64,000 nt of DNA, from contig JAYQKE010000015.1 in assembly GCA_038142525.1 (NCBI GenBank), positions 496,001 through 560,000 on the forward strand, read 5' to 3'. Under the pieces are notes generated by a model. It was not told where the DNA came from. It was given only the letters and a program-made list of their open reading frames with translations, and ran no database searches. Below are positions 1 to 9,693 of the stretch, in pieces. The translations under genes were made by a program, and so were the position numbers. The stretch comes from CAJQHK01 sp038142525 (GTDB lineage Bacteria; Pseudomonadota; Alphaproteobacteria; Rickettsiales; UBA1997). Each line of letters opens with the position of its first letter. Positions within the stretch are counted from its first letter, which is position 1.

Positions 1-150
1 TTATGGCTTCACAATATCCATGATAAAATTATACCAAATTCTTTATATGCTTGGCAAAAAATTCACATACCAAATTTAACAGGCACGCAATATAGAAAAT
101 CATTACCGAAAATTAAACAATCATATCAATCTTGGCAACCAACTAACTAA
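1..150 (+). CDS. 3' end of an unrecognised gene
   Basis: An open frame enters from the left edge and ends at TAA 148-150. The visible 49 residues are rich in Trp, Tyr, Lys and Ile, and the tail reads SYQSWQPTN. No motif identifies the product. It lies 66 bases upstream of the DUF2155 gene on the same strand and could be part of the same transcript. Confidence 0.5.
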   Translation, partial: LWLHNIHDKIIPNSLYAWQKIHIPNLTGTQYRKSLPKIKQSYQSWQPTN

Positions 151-216
151 GATAAAGAGTAGCAAATTATTATCTTTGATAAATTGGTAAATTTGTTTCA
201 AATTCAGATAGTGAAA

Positions 217-660
217 ATGACCAAAATAAAATTTATATTTTTTATATTTACTCTTGCCGTTAGTTCTGCAGTTTTTGCTAATGAAGCAAAAGATCAAATC
301 CAAACTAAACAAGCTGATTCGGTATATTTAAAAGATATTCCGAATAATCAATTTACTGATTATGCCAGAATACAAATTCTTGATAAGATAATGGCCAGTA
401 GCATTGAAGAAGATATTAAAATTTCTGAAATATATCAATTTCAAAACCTATCAATTGTAATACATAAATGCTGGAAATCAAAACCAGAAGAAAGACCAGA
501 AAATAAAGCATTAATTACTGTAAAAGAATATAAAAAATCTACCAATGAGGAAAATGTTGTTTTTAATGGCTGGATGTTGTCATCATCACCATCCATTTCA
601 TCAATGGAGCATGTGATATATGACATAACTTTAATTAAATGTTTAAGCAAGGATGACTGA
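217..660 (+). CDS. DUF2155 family periplasmic protein
   Basis: This is a 147-residue protein from ATG 217. That start is preferred over an upstream TTG at 184 because it places a clean signal peptide (MTKIKFIFFIFTLAVSSAVFA, cleaved before NEA) at the N-terminus. The body matches the DUF2155 pattern: a beta-rich core with a conserved Cys (IVIHKCWKSKPEERPE) and the hallmark FNGWMLSSSPSISSMEHVIY. The family is common in Alphaproteobacteria including Rickettsiales; its biochemical role is not known. The stop overlaps the rpe start by 8 bases, so translation is probably coupled. Confidence 0.8.
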   Translation: MTKIKFIFFIFTLAVSSAVFANEAKDQIQTKQADSVYLKDIPNNQFTDYARIQILDKIMASSIEEDIKISEIYQFQNLSIVIHKCWKSKPEERPENKALITVKEYKKSTNEENVVFNGWMLSSSPSISSMEHVIYDITLIKCLSKDD

Positions 661-1297
661 AATTGCCCCGTCAATTTTATCAGCTGATTTTTCTAAATTA
701 GGAGAGGAGGTAAAAAAAATATCTAATTGTAATAATGTAAATTATCTCCATTTGGATGTGATGGACGGTAATTTTGTGCCTAATATCACTATTGGTCCCG
801 ATGTAATAAAATCTATTCGTAAAGAATCGGACCTAATATTTGATACCCATCTGATGATTAATAATCCAGAAAATCATATCAAAGCATTTGTAGATGCTGG
901 ATCGGATATTATTACAATTCATTATGAGGCAACAACTCATATTGATTCGGTCCTAACACAAATAAAATCTTTAGATAAAAAGGCTGGGATTTCAATTGTA
1001 CCATCGACTAATGAAAATGTTTTAGATTATATTTTAGATAAGGTTGATTTAATATTGGTAATGACAGTGAATCCAGGATTTGGTGGTCAAAAATTTTTAG
1101 AATCTCAGATCGAAAAGATTAGAAATATTCGTCAAAAAATTGATAATTCTGGAAAAGATATTTTATTACAAGTTGATGGTGGTATTAATGATAAAACAGC
1201 TAAAATATCTGTGGAAGCTGGAGCGGATATTTTAGTATCTGGCTCATATATCTTCAATCATGATAATTACCAAGAAAAAATAAATAAGCTGATTTAA
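653..1297 (+). CDS. rpe: Ribulose-phosphate 3-epimerase
   Basis: This cytosolic enzyme interconverts ribulose 5-phosphate and xylulose 5-phosphate in the non-oxidative pentose phosphate pathway. The 214 residues are the normal full length of this TIM-barrel family. Visible signatures are IAPSILSADF at the N-terminus, the metal ligands in HLDVMDGNFVP (His33, Asp35), His66 in DTHLMINNP, the loop MTVNPGFGGQKF near 138-148, catalytic Asp175 in LQVDGGI, and the phosphate-binding end ADILVSGSYIF. ATG 653 overlaps the DUF2155 stop. The next gene starts one base after the stop. Confidence 0.96.
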   Translation: MTEIAPSILSADFSKLGEEVKKISNCNNVNYLHLDVMDGNFVPNITIGPDVIKSIRKESDLIFDTHLMINNPENHIKAFVDAGSDIITIHYEATTHIDSVLTQIKSLDKKAGISIVPSTNENVLDYILDKVDLILVMTVNPGFGGQKFLESQIEKIRNIRQKIDNSGKDILLQVDGGINDKTAKISVEAGADILVSGSYIFNHDNYQEKINKLI

Positions 1298-1298
1298 A

Positions 1299-2134
1299 AT
1301 GACCAAAAAATTAACATCAGACAAAAATCCCTCAGCCCTATCCAATAAAGAATCAATTAGTAGAATGATTGCCTTAATAGGCTTTCTATCGCTAAATGTT
1401 ATGGCGATATTTTCGGATGAAATTATTAATCAAATCAAATCAAATATCCAAGAAAAGCCAGCAATCTTAGAGGTTCAAGAAAAAAAGAAACAAATAATTG
1501 AAGTGCAGCAGGTGGTCAAAAGCATTAAATCTGAGGAATTAATTCAGCTACAAGAAAAATATCAGGAATTAAGTGCTAAATATGATAATCTTGATGATAA
1601 AATATCCAAAATGCAAAATCATCAAAACTCATCAAAAATAATTCTAACCTATTTTGATTTATTAAAAAAATTCAAAATGGAGAGAATTATCAAAATGAGT
1701 TATTAATAACAAAATTACTGATAAATAAAGAAAGTGAACTATATCAATATTTTTTGGAATTAGAAAATTTACTAAAAAATAATATCAAAACAAATAAAGA
1801 AATTATTAATAATTTTGATAAGATTATTAGTGAACTGATAACACATTATCGCCAAAATGATGATGATACTTTGATATCTAAAATAAAAAATAACATTTTA
1901 AGTCATATAACCATAAGAAAAATAAAATTTGAGGAGCAAGATGAGACAAAAATTAATTATTTAATCTATGAAATAGAAAGAGACCTAAAATCTGAAGATT
2001 ATCAAGAGGCTCTTTATTTTTTAAATAAAATTAATAAAACAGCAATTGAATTAACCTCTGAAATTAAAGAAGATTTACAAAATTTAATTAGATTCCAAGA
2101 TATCAATCAAAATATTCTGCAATTATTGCAATAA
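1299..2134 (+). CDS. Coiled-coil inner-membrane protein (frameshifted), possibly mitofilin-like
   Basis: Two frames (1299-1706, then the -1 frame through 2134) read as one protein of about 278 residues. The break lies in an A-rich stretch near 1665-1680; past it the second frame continues with ENYQNELLITKLLINKESEL. The N-terminus has one membrane segment (RMIALIGFLSLNVMAIFSD), followed by long Lys/Glu-rich helical sequence predicted as coiled coil. The C-terminal helices, ending near NLIRFQDINQNILQLLQ, resemble the tail of alphaproteobacterial mitofilin-like proteins, but this is a weak resemblance. It follows rpe by one base. The break looks like a single-base indel rather than an ancient lesion. 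Confidence 0.55.
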
Positions 2135-2137
2135 TTT

Positions 2138-2855
2138 ATGAATAAAATTATATTAATTACTGGAGCGGCCAAAAGACTTGGAAAATATCTGGCGCTTGAT
2201 TTTGCTAAAGAAGGTTATGATATCGCCCTACATTACAACTCATCTAGAAAGGAAGCCTTAGAAACTCAAAAAATAATTCAATCTGAAAATGTAAAATGTC
2301 AGATCTTTGAATCAGATTTACAATCTATTGAAAATTGTCAGAAATTAATTACAGATGTAGAAGAATATTTTGGTAAAATAGATATTTTAATTAATAATAG
2401 TTCGGTTTTTATTGAAGGAAATTTTTGCAACACAAGTGAAAATATTTTTGATGAAAATTTTAATGTAAATTACAAATCTGTTTTTTTCTTATCGCAATTT
2501 TTTGCCAAAAATAATACCGGCAATATTATAAATCTCTTAGATACTTATATTGCAAGAAGATCAAAAAGATTTTTTACCTATTTGAATTCTAAAAAATCCT
2601 TAGAAATCTTAACCAAAGATATGGCCTTGGAATTAGCGCCAAAAATTAGGGTTAATGCTATTGCTCCTGGTGCTTTTTTGCCAGCCTATGAATTTGCTGA
2701 AGAATATATTTCAAAAAGAGAAAAAAAACGCGCCACTTGATTGCTATACCAAAATGGAAGATATTATGATTTCAATGAGATTTTTAATTGAAAATAAATT
2801 TTTAACAGGACAAATTATTTATGTAGATGGGGGTGAACATTTAATGACATTATGA
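2138..2855 (+). CDS. Short-chain dehydrogenase, FolM/pteridine-reductase-like (frameshifted)
   Basis: The N-terminal Rossmann signature is ITGAAKRLGKYLA (residues 6-18), with the arginine typical of pteridine and dihydrofolate reductases of the SDR superfamily. NNSSVF replaces the usual NAG and VNAIAPGAFLP is the nucleotide-side loop. The catalytic Tyr-x-x-x-Lys corresponds to TYLNSKKSLE. Frame 2138-2740 breaks in an A-run near 2725, and the C-terminus (FLTGQIIYVDGGEHL) continues in another frame to TGA 2855. FolB follows with a 4-base ATGA overlap, which supports a role in reducing dihydropterin or dihydrofolate. The substrate remains inference. Confidence 0.75.
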
Positions 2856-3220
2856 TGGCAGAAAATCTAACAAAATTAGAAATATCAAATTTAAAAATAG
2901 AAACAATTATTGGCATTCATGAGTCAGAAAAAAAATCTAAACAACCATTAATCATAGATTTAGTGGTTTATTTTGATGCTAATTTGGCAATAAAAAGTGA
3001 CAATATTAAGGATGTAGTGGATTATTATGATTTAACCGCGGATTTAAAAAATTTTATCTCTAATAGTAAATTTGAATTGATCGAAACCTTATCTAGTAAA
3101 ATCTTAGAAAGAATCTCAAATAATAAAAAGATCAAAAAAGCTACATTGTCAATTACTAAGCCAAGGGCTTTGGAAGATTTTGGTGCTATGGTAAAAATTA
3201 CCAATGAATATGTAAGTTGA
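2852..3220 (+). CDS. folB: Dihydroneopterin aldolase
   Basis: FolB converts 7,8-dihydroneopterin to 6-hydroxymethyl-dihydropterin and glycolaldehyde in folate synthesis. The 122 residues match the family length. Seen are the N-terminal strand with the active-site Glu (IIGIHESEKKSKQPLIIDL), the VVDYYDLTADLKNFI helix containing the substrate-binding Tyr, the FELIETLSSKI helix with the second Glu, and the C-terminal KPRALEDFGAMVKI. It starts inside the stop of the upstream SDR, so both are probably co-translated. Confidence 0.92.
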   Translation: MMAENLTKLEISNLKIETIIGIHESEKKSKQPLIIDLVVYFDANLAIKSDNIKDVVDYYDLTADLKNFISNSKFELIETLSSKILERISNNKKIKKATLSITKPRALEDFGAMVKITNEYVS

Positions 3221-3327
3221 GAATGGAAATATCTCAAAATATCATATCCGAATTTAATCCTCTAAAAACTCAAATTTATTTTGAAGGAGTTGATAGATAT
3301 GATATTTTCCTAAAAAAGCTACTTAAT

Positions 3328-4954
3328 CTTAAATTCCCATATCTTTACCCACGATAGTCCTTAAAAAAACATTAATCTAAGCAAATAAAAGCTTGCAACC
3401 GACTTTTTAGTTCTATATACTCGTGCCTATTATTAATTCTTTACTCACGATTATGAGCTATATCAGATACAAAAAAGTTGGAGACAGGGAATATGCATAT
3501 GAAATAACGGCCTATTGGGATAAAAAGAAACAACATTCCAAGCAGCACAGCAAATATCTTGGAATTGTCCTAGATAAAGAAGCTGGAATATTTCAGGAGG
3601 TAAAAAGAAGAAAGAGAGATTTAAATGGAAAAGTTATTTCCAATCCAAAAAGGGTTATGGCACAACCATTTAAGGAGAGGGAAATTGTATCTTTTGGTAG
3701 TGGCTACTTAACCAAGAAACTAATTGATGAAGATGATGTTGGAAAAATCTTTGCAGACTTACTGCCTCATGTAAAGCTTAAAACATTAAAAAGCTTACTA
3801 TCCTATCGTCTCATCAATGGATCTGCAATGTATTTAGCTAATGATTGGTATGAAGGCGATATATCTAAACATTTATTTCCAGGCTCTTCTATGAGCTCAC
3901 AAGCTATCAGTAATTTCCTAAAAGAACTGGGAAGTGAAAAGCTTCAAAAAGACTTTTTTAGAAAATATCTTCCTATCGCAACAAAAGACAGCAAAGAAGG
4001 TCTAATAGTAGATGGAAGTAGCATGCCAAATGAAATCAATACTCCAATTAATGAGTTTGGCTATAATAGTGGCTCTATTGATAGGCAGATAAAATTTATG
4101 TCAGTTGTTTCTGCCGATAACAATCTACCTCTGTACTTTCGCTACAATGCAGGCAGTATAGCGGACATCTCAACACTCACAAATACTATCAAAGAACTTA
4201 AGGCTCATAACACTACAGCTAAAGCGGTACTGCTAGATGCGGGCTTTTATTCTAATGATAATATTGAATTATTACAAAAAAATAAGATCAATTTTATAAT
4301 TAGACTTCCGTCTGGCAGAAAATTATTCAAAGAAGTAATTGATAATGAAAAAATAGATCTGGCATCTAATGCAGTAAAAGTATCCAAAAAGAGAGTGGTA
4401 TTTATTAAAGAAAAGGAGATTAAGCTAAACAAGAAGAAGACCTATGCCTATATTGTGCTTGATCCAAAGAAAAAGGCTGATTTAGTAAATAATTATTTAT
4501 CTGAAAAAATAGATGATAAGCAAGATATTGATAACGAGAAAATAGCTAAGGTCATAAATCAAAAGGGCCTGTTTGTAATAATATCTTCAAAGAAGCAGGA
4601 AACAGAAAATATCCTAAATTTATACTACACCAGACAAAAGGTTGAGAGAATGTTCGCTTTCTCGAAGTCAGATCTAAACCTGCTACCACTAAGAGTGCAT
4701 AGCGAGGAAACTCTCAGAGGACATTTATTTTTACTATTTTTATTATCTTACTTTTTTATGAAAATTCATCAGAAATTAAACAAAGAATTTACTGTGGATC
4801 AAGCATTTATTATACTTTCGGCACAAAAGGCAAAAATATATGAAAAGCAGATATTTGTACAAGAGGCTACAAAAAAGCAAAAACAAATTTTTGAGCTTTT
4901 TGGTTATGATATTCCTGAGGAGATGGCTCGTGGGTAAAGATATGGGAATTTAAG
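3328..4954 (+). mobile_element. ISa copy 1: complete IS4-superfamily (IS1634-like) element
   Basis: The 1627-bp element has perfect 27-bp terminal inverted repeats beginning CTTAAATTCCCATATC. It is flanked by the 5-bp target duplication TTAAT (3323-3327 and 4955-4959). It carries one transposase gene in forward orientation and sits inside the zincin-like gene. It is the best-preserved of three copies in the window (others at 14787-15807 and 18864-20487). Confidence 0.93.
3453..4937 (+). CDS. ISa transposase, DDE type, intact
   Basis: The reading frame is open from 3423 (GTG), but ATG 3453 (MSYIRYKKVGDREYAYEI) is the more likely start, giving 494 residues. RNase-H-fold DDE elements are visible: LIVDGSSMPNE, AVLLDAGFYSNDNIE, and the C-terminal YTRQKVERMFAFSKSDLNL with the catalytic Glu. 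The last feature is characteristic of IS1634-like members of the IS4 superfamily (DDE_Tnp_1). The gene ends 17 bases before the element end, inside the right inverted repeat. Compared with copies 2 and 3, this copy has no indel near codon 30. Confidence 0.9.
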   Translation: MSYIRYKKVGDREYAYEITAYWDKKKQHSKQHSKYLGIVLDKEAGIFQEVKRRKRDLNGKVISNPKRVMAQPFKEREIVSFGSGYLTKKLIDEDDVGKIFADLLPHVKLKTLKSLLSYRLINGSAMYLANDWYEGDISKHLFPGSSMSSQAISNFLKELGSEKLQKDFFRKYLPIATKDSKEGLIVDGSSMPNEINTPINEFGYNSGSIDRQIKFMSVVSADNNLPLYFRYNAGSIADISTLTNTIKELKAHNTTAKAVLLDAGFYSNDNIELLQKNKINFIIRLPSGRKLFKEVIDNEKIDLASNAVKVSKKRVVFIKEKEIKLNKKKTYAYIVLDPKKKADLVNNYLSEKIDDKQDIDNEKIAKVINQKGLFVIISSKKQETENILNLYYTRQKVERMFAFSKSDLNLLPLRVHSEETLRGHLFLLFLLSYFFMKIHQKLNKEFTVDQAFIILSAQKAKIYEKQIFVQEATKKQKQIFELFGYDIPEEMARG

Positions 4955-5707
4955 TTAATCTTTATCATATTCCTTTTTATAAGGATGGTCTCGACCTAAT
5001 ATTAAGTAAATCTTTTGAAAAGAAAGTGAATTTTAGCATTAAAATAATTAAAGATTGGGATACTAATGTTGTGCTATTTGACGGAAAAAGAAAAAATTTA
5101 CAATAGAATAGTTGGGGTATTTACTGATATTTTAGATCATAAAATAATTATCAGAAAATTATCAGAAAATGTTATGGCTCATGAAATTGCCCATTTTGTT
5201 GAAATTGAAAGTGGAATTTTTTAGATCAGAATTTTAAAACAGCTATAATTATGGATTTAACTAATGAATCGAGCGGTAATATTGCTTTAAAATCTGAGGT
5301 CAAAAGATTATTTATCGAGCAAGTGAAATCTTACCCAAAGGAACAAATTATTTCAGAATTTTTTGCTAGATTTTTTGAAATTTATGCCCTTTCTAAAGAA
5401 TTATCAACTTTAAATTCAGCTTTTACTATTGCTGAAATTGACCATTATTTTGTTAATTCCAAAAACTGGATTAAAAATAATTTTTATCCCAAAATCCAAG
5501 AAAAAATTAATCAAAATATTTCTAAATTAACTTTTGCTTTAATTAATGATCCAAATTTCAGACAAAATCATAAATTTACTGATAAAACAGAATCTTTTTA
5601 TAAAAGAGCAAATAAGTCTGGCCAAAAAACCTGGTCAGCAAATGTTAGATCAAATTATGACTGGAATAATATGTTTAATAAAAAGAAAGATTAGTTAAGA
5701 AGTGGTA

Positions 5708-7045
5708 TTATTGACTAATTTCATCTATTGTAGTTTCTGCAATCTCTCCTTTTTTATAGCCATGATCCTTTGGTAATTTAACCTTAATAAAGTTCTCACA
5801 TCGGCCAAAATTATTATCTTCAATAATTACTTTTTGCTTTGTACCTAACATTTTATCAGCAAATATTTGATGAGAAATTTCTGTTGCTTTGCGTAATTTT
5901 TCTGCCCTTTCTTTTCTAATCTTTAAGGGTAATTGCAGCATTTTAGCAGCTGGGGTTCCGTCTTTTGGTGAAAAAGGAAAAATATGATTAAAAATCAGAC
6001 CAGCCTCTGTAATTAAACTAAGACTATTTTCAAACATTTCCTTGGTTTCGGTTGGAAAACCAGCAATAATATCAGAACCAAAAGTAACATTTTTACGAAG
6101 AGATCTGACCTTTTGGCAAAAATCAAGCACATCTTGTCTTTTATGCCTCCTCTTCATTCTTTTTAAAATCATATCATCCCCAGCTTGCAAGGAAATATGT
6201 AAATAAGGCATAAATCTTGCTTCATTTGCTATTAAATCATAAAAATCATCATCAATTTCAGCCACATCAATAGAAGAAAGACGAAAGACGCGGCAATTCT
6301 GGTACTAATTTCAGCGACCTTTTAATCATAGAAAAAAGACTAAGATCAGAAATTAGATCCTTGCCATAATCAGTAATATCAACGCCAGTCAGAACAATTT
6401 CATTATAGCCATTTTTAACCAAAAGACGCGCTTGATTGACAATTTCACCAAAGGGAACAGAGCGGCTATTACCACGACCATAGGGGATAATGCAAAAAGT
6501 ACAGCGATGATTACAGCCATTTTGAATTTGCAAAAAAGCCCGAGATTTATCTTCAAAATGAGAAATTAAATGATTAGCCGTATCCTTAACTGACATAATA
6601 TTATTAACCAAAATCTTTTCAGGAATGGCGTCAGTTTGCTTTTGATTTTGGAAAAAGATCTTATCTTGATGTAAAATATTTTGATCTTTATTAATATTTT
6701 CTCCTGATATTTTTTTCTTAAGATCAAGATTTTGATAGGATTCTTTTTTTAATTTCTCATTATTACCAATTACCAGCGTTACCTCTGGCATTTTAGAATA
6801 TTTTGCTGGATCAATTTGAGCAAATGACCAGTAACAATGATTTTAGCTTGTGGATTTTTTTTAAAATTACTTCTGATCGATTGCTTTAATTTTCTTTCCG
6901 CTTCATTGGTAACAGCGCAATGACTATTAAGAATTATTAGATTTTTTTGCTCAGATTTTTGAATTAGATTTTTAATGATTTCACTTTCTACTAGATTTAA
7001 TCTACAGCCAAAATTAACAACTTTATTACCCTCTTCTTCTGTCAT
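5708..7045 (-). CDS. mtaB: tRNA t6A37 methylthiotransferase (two frameshifts)
   Basis: MtaB is a radical-SAM, two-[4Fe-4S] enzyme that adds a methylthio group to t6A37 in tRNAs reading ANN codons. Three consecutive frames make one gene: 7045-6779 (NFGCRLNLVESE and HCAVTNEAERK, cluster I cysteines), 6791-6267 (NGCNHRCTFCIIPYGRG, the CxxxCxxC motif) and 6265-5708 (HISLQAGDDMILKRMKRRH, C-terminal TRAM-like region). The break near 6275 is explained by one extra T: without it the frame reads PELPRLRLSSIDVAEI, as expected for the family. The start overlaps the BON lipoprotein stop by 20 bases. Both breaks look like indels. Confidence 0.9.
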
Positions 7046-7622
7046 TTTTTAAAATAACATGACTGACAACTCTTGTGACACCATTTGCCTTAGCAACAAG
7101 ATTACTAACCTTATTAATTTCAGCATTAGAACCTGCAACACCCAATAAATAAACAATATTATTAACAGTAATGACGGAATAATTAACTGATGGAATATTT
7201 TTGGCAAATAGTAATTTTGAGCTAATATTGCCAGTAATTGCTGTATCTTTTAGATATTGTTTGGAAGTTCTAAAAACACGAAAATTTTCAACCACCTGAA
7301 TTTCGTCAATTACTTCTTTAACATTTTTTACTTTCCAAGCAATATCAACCGCTTTTCTTGCCTTTTTTTCTTCATCTACAACACCAGTTAATAAAACTCG
7401 CCCCTCATTTACCGTTACATCAACCATATTAGAAGGCATTTTGAGCTTATTAATGGTTAGCTCCTTAACTAATTTACCAGAGATTGCAATATCTTTACCA
7501 CTATCAGATAAGGATTTTTCTCTAACGGCAATATCAGCAGTTTTTACAGAAGTAAGTAGGGCCAATTCAACACAAGATGAAGAAAATAATAAAATTAAAA
7601 GAGATATTGTGATTTTTCTCAT
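7026..7622 (-). CDS. BON-domain lipoprotein (DolP/OsmY-like)
   Basis: This 198-residue protein has a lipoprotein signal ending LLILLFSSSC (lipid Cys at 17). Two BON domains follow: about 48-110 (VTVNEGRVLLTGVVDEEKKA) and about 120-190 (ITVNNIVYLLGVAGSNAEIN). BON domains bind phospholipid and are typical of envelope-maintenance proteins such as DolP. The last 20 bases overlap the mtaB start on the same strand, so the two are probably one transcript. The function is inferred from domain type only. Confidence 0.85.
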   Translation of the reverse strand: MRKITISLLILLFSSSCVELALLTSVKTADIAVREKSLSDSGKDIAISGKLVKELTINKLKMPSNMVDVTVNEGRVLLTGVVDEEKKARKAVDIAWKVKNVKEVIDEIQVVENFRVFRTSKQYLKDTAITGNISSKLLFAKNIPSVNYSVITVNNIVYLLGVAGSNAEINKVSNLVAKANGVTRVVSHVILKNDRRRG

Positions 7623-7738
7623 AAATTACTGAAAACTTGATAATCTTTGAGATAATAAAGTTTATTTAGTTAAAAACAACTTTTTTTGAAGGAAGTTCTG
7701 GAATAGGGTTGTCAAAATTTTTGATAAAATTATTTAAA

Positions 7739-7767
7739 AAAAATGTGCCCCGCGGGCACATTTTTTT
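7739..7767. terminator. Bidirectional rho-independent terminator
   Basis: A GC-rich hairpin (TGTGCCC-CGC-GGGCACA, 7744-7760) is flanked by an A-run on the left and seven T on the right. It can act on either strand. The nearest gene that would end here from the right is the outer-membrane barrel gene ending at 8078. Confidence 0.8.
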
Positions 7768-7836
7768 GCTGAAGATAATAGGACTGTCCAAAACCTCTTT
7801 CCTTTGATTTTTTAGACAATTTTTAGAAAAAATTAA

Positions 7837-7910
7837 GGAACCTCTAAAAAACTAAAAAGGGTCAAAAAGATCAATTTTGCTAAATCATATTTTAGTTTTT
7901 CAGAGGTTCC
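7837..7910. repeat. MITE with ISb ends, TTAA target duplication
   Basis: The 74-bp element begins GGAACCTCT and ends AGAGGTTCC, the terminal sequence of ISb. Its arms pair over about 20 bases (AAAACTAAAA against TTTTAGTTTT). Exact 4-bp duplications TTAA flank it (7833-7836, 7911-7914). It has no coding capacity, so it fits a non-autonomous derivative mobilised by the ISb transposase. A related copy lies at 21541-21621. Confidence 0.8.
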
Positions 7911-8077
7911 TTAACAGGAAAGCGGTGGGGAAGGTATTTTCAATCTAGATTCGGGACAGTACTTTGAAAAAAAGACAGTGGATTTGGTTCTCATTTTTAT
8001 GGCTATTTGGCCTTCTATCACTTGCCGCTATTTCAATGATTATTAAATTGATAATGGGAATTTATCCCGCATGCATG

Positions 8078-9061
8078 CTAAAAGGTGTTTTGCCAGCCAA
8101 TGGTTACTTTATAATTATTTTTTAATAATGGTCCATCAACCCTTTCGTAAATAGGTTTACCAAATTCAACTGCTAATCTATTTCCTTTTAAAAATCCACT
8201 TGGCATCATAAAATTCACACCAAATAATAAATCTAGCCTTTCTCGATCGTGAATAGAATTATTAGCTCCAGGCATCATATTTGGATTTAATGTAGAATCA
8301 AAGCCCTCAATTGCTTCATTTTTATTATAGTCCAATCTTGTCGATATTGAAAAAGAGTTGCTTAATTTTCTGGCAATCCAACTTGTAATATTGTAGCTAT
8401 CACCTAATTTATAACCATTATCATTACTATTTAACCTAAAAACTCCATTAACCTGCCCACCATAAGAAAAATTATCTTCATAGCCACTATAGCTAATTCC
8501 TGGCCTTAATTCATAAGATCCTGAGCCGATTTGCATTGGGTAAGCAAGTCTTGTGTTATTATGTTTTTTATTAATATCTCCAGTTGGCAATGAAAGAGCT
8601 AAATTTAATTGAGATCTACCATAGTCTTTTTCAAGAAAACCATATGATAAATTTATTTTACTGTCACCAATTCCATCTGTTTCTCTTCGCGATTCAATAT
8701 TCATAGGATTTATTAAATCCATCTCTTTTTCTATAAAACTTCCCATGGCAGAGATGGTGAATTGATCTGTAATACCATACATAATACCCAACATATGCAT
8801 TTTCATAATCATCTGCTTTGGAGCCATATTATATTCATTTAGAACATCAGCAATTGTAACATTATCATCACCACTTCTTAAGCCTTTCATCTTGGCGTAA
8901 GATAATCTATATGAAGTCATGATCTCTCCTTTATGGTGAATATGATCTCTTTTAACGCCAATTGGAGCATGTCCATCAACTCTATAGTTGCTACTAGCGT
9001 AAGATTTAGAAATTGTTAAAATAGTTATAAAAAATAAGATAAGAGGAGTTTTAAATTTCAT
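8078..9061 (-). CDS. Outer-membrane beta-barrel transporter-like protein
   Basis: This 327-residue protein has a signal peptide (cleavage after ISKSYA). It then shows alternating hydrophobic/polar strands and ends in an aromatic residue (IGWQNTF), as in outer-membrane barrels. The N-terminal part is rich in His and Met (DHIHHKGEIM; QMIMKMHMLGIMYGI). Strand phrases such as LNLALSLPTGDI and ELRPGISYSGY resemble the Phenol_MetA_deg-type barrels often called transporter. It lies 17 bases after the rhodanese gene on the same strand. A metal or sulfur-linked role is a guess from context and the His/Met bias. Confidence 0.7.
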   Translation of the reverse strand: MKFKTPLILFFITILTISKSYASSNYRVDGHAPIGVKRDHIHHKGEIMTSYRLSYAKMKGLRSGDDNVTIADVLNEYNMAPKQMIMKMHMLGIMYGITDQFTISAMGSFIEKEMDLINPMNIESRRETDGIGDSKINLSYGFLEKDYGRSQLNLALSLPTGDINKKHNNTRLAYPMQIGSGSYELRPGISYSGYEDNFSYGGQVNGVFRLNSNDNGYKLGDSYNITSWIARKLSNSFSISTRLDYNKNEAIEGFDSTLNPNMMPGANNSIHDRERLDLLFGVNFMMPSGFLKGNRLAVEFGKPIYERVDGPLLKNNYKVTIGWQNTF

Positions 9062-9078
9062 AATTAATAAATTATTAG

Positions 9079-9606
9079 TTATTTATTCCACGGCATTTTA
9101 GCAATTAATTTCGCCAATCCACACCAGCCAGTAATTCCGGCATTTAATAGGCCAATTCCTGCAATTAAAGGTAAAATTAAATAAAAAGGGTTTTGAAAAA
9201 AGTGATTAAGGGCTAGGCCAGATAATATAAAAATAGCAATAAAAATTTGAACTTGCCTTTCTAGTGGCAAAATATTCTTTTCAGAAATAGTTGCTAGATT
9301 TTTATTTTTCCAAGACTCAATTCCTCCACTTAAATTCCATATGTCAAAATCAATTCCTTGATTGATTAATTTTTCGCAAGCCATCATTGATTTTTTGCCA
9401 CTTTTGCAATGAAGGACTAGTTTTTTATTTTTATACTCAGGAAGATGCGCTTGATCTATGGTAATTTGAGATAATGGTAAATTTATAGAATTTGGAATAG
9501 AGCAAGTTTTATATTCAACTACCTCACGAACATCAATTAATACTGCTTTATTATTATCAAGCCAAGTTTTTAGAGCGACGGAATCAATATCATTAATATT
9601 TGCCAC
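9079..9606 (-). CDS. Membrane rhodanese, YgaP-like
   Basis: This is a 175-residue sulfurtransferase-type protein. Residues 1-105 are a single rhodanese domain with the Asp-Val-Arg motif (LIDVREVVEYKTC) and active-site loop HCKSGKKSM (Cys67). Two membrane helices follow (about 113-131 and 135-156), ending TGWCGLAKLIAKMPWN, the DUF2892 signature found in E. coli YgaP. YgaP-type proteins carry persulfide at the inner membrane. The gene lies between a BigR-like ArsR regulator and an outer-membrane barrel gene, all on the minus strand, so the three probably form one regulated unit. Confidence 0.88.
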   Translation of the reverse strand: MANINDIDSVALKTWLDNNKAVLIDVREVVEYKTCSIPNSINLPLSQITIDQAHLPEYKNKKLVLHCKSGKKSMMACEKLINQGIDFDIWNLSGGIESWKNKNLATISEKNILPLERQVQIFIAIFILSGLALNHFFQNPFYLILPLIAGIGLLNAGITGWCGLAKLIAKMPWNK

Positions 9607-9693
9607 AATTATTTAATTTTGATTTAATATACTATATTATATAAATTTAATATATTAACTTTAAAATAGCAAATATTAGCTAACAATATCTAA

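Larger units (their letters stand above)
3223..5694 (+). pseudogene. Zincin-like putative metallopeptidase split by an insertion sequence
   Basis: A frame starts at ATG 3223, three bases after folB (MEISQNIISEF), and is cut at 3327 by ISa copy 1. Beyond the element, the same protein resumes at 4955 (YHIPFYKDGLDLILSKSFE). It then shifts frame near 5095 (A-run) and again near 5215 (T-run) before running to TAA 5694. The central part holds HEIAHFVEIE, an HExxH zinc site, and downstream EFFARFFEIY could give the third ligand. The C-terminus is Lys/Asn-rich. I do not recognise the family. The IS insertion shows that this gene copy is inactive. Confidence 0.7.
7623..8077. other. Intergenic region between two minus-strand genes
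   Basis: No convincing gene is seen in these 455 bases. They contain a terminator-like hairpin (7739-7767) and an IS5-derived miniature element (7837-7910), listed separately. The rest is AT-rich sequence without a recognisable motif. Confidence 0.6.
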
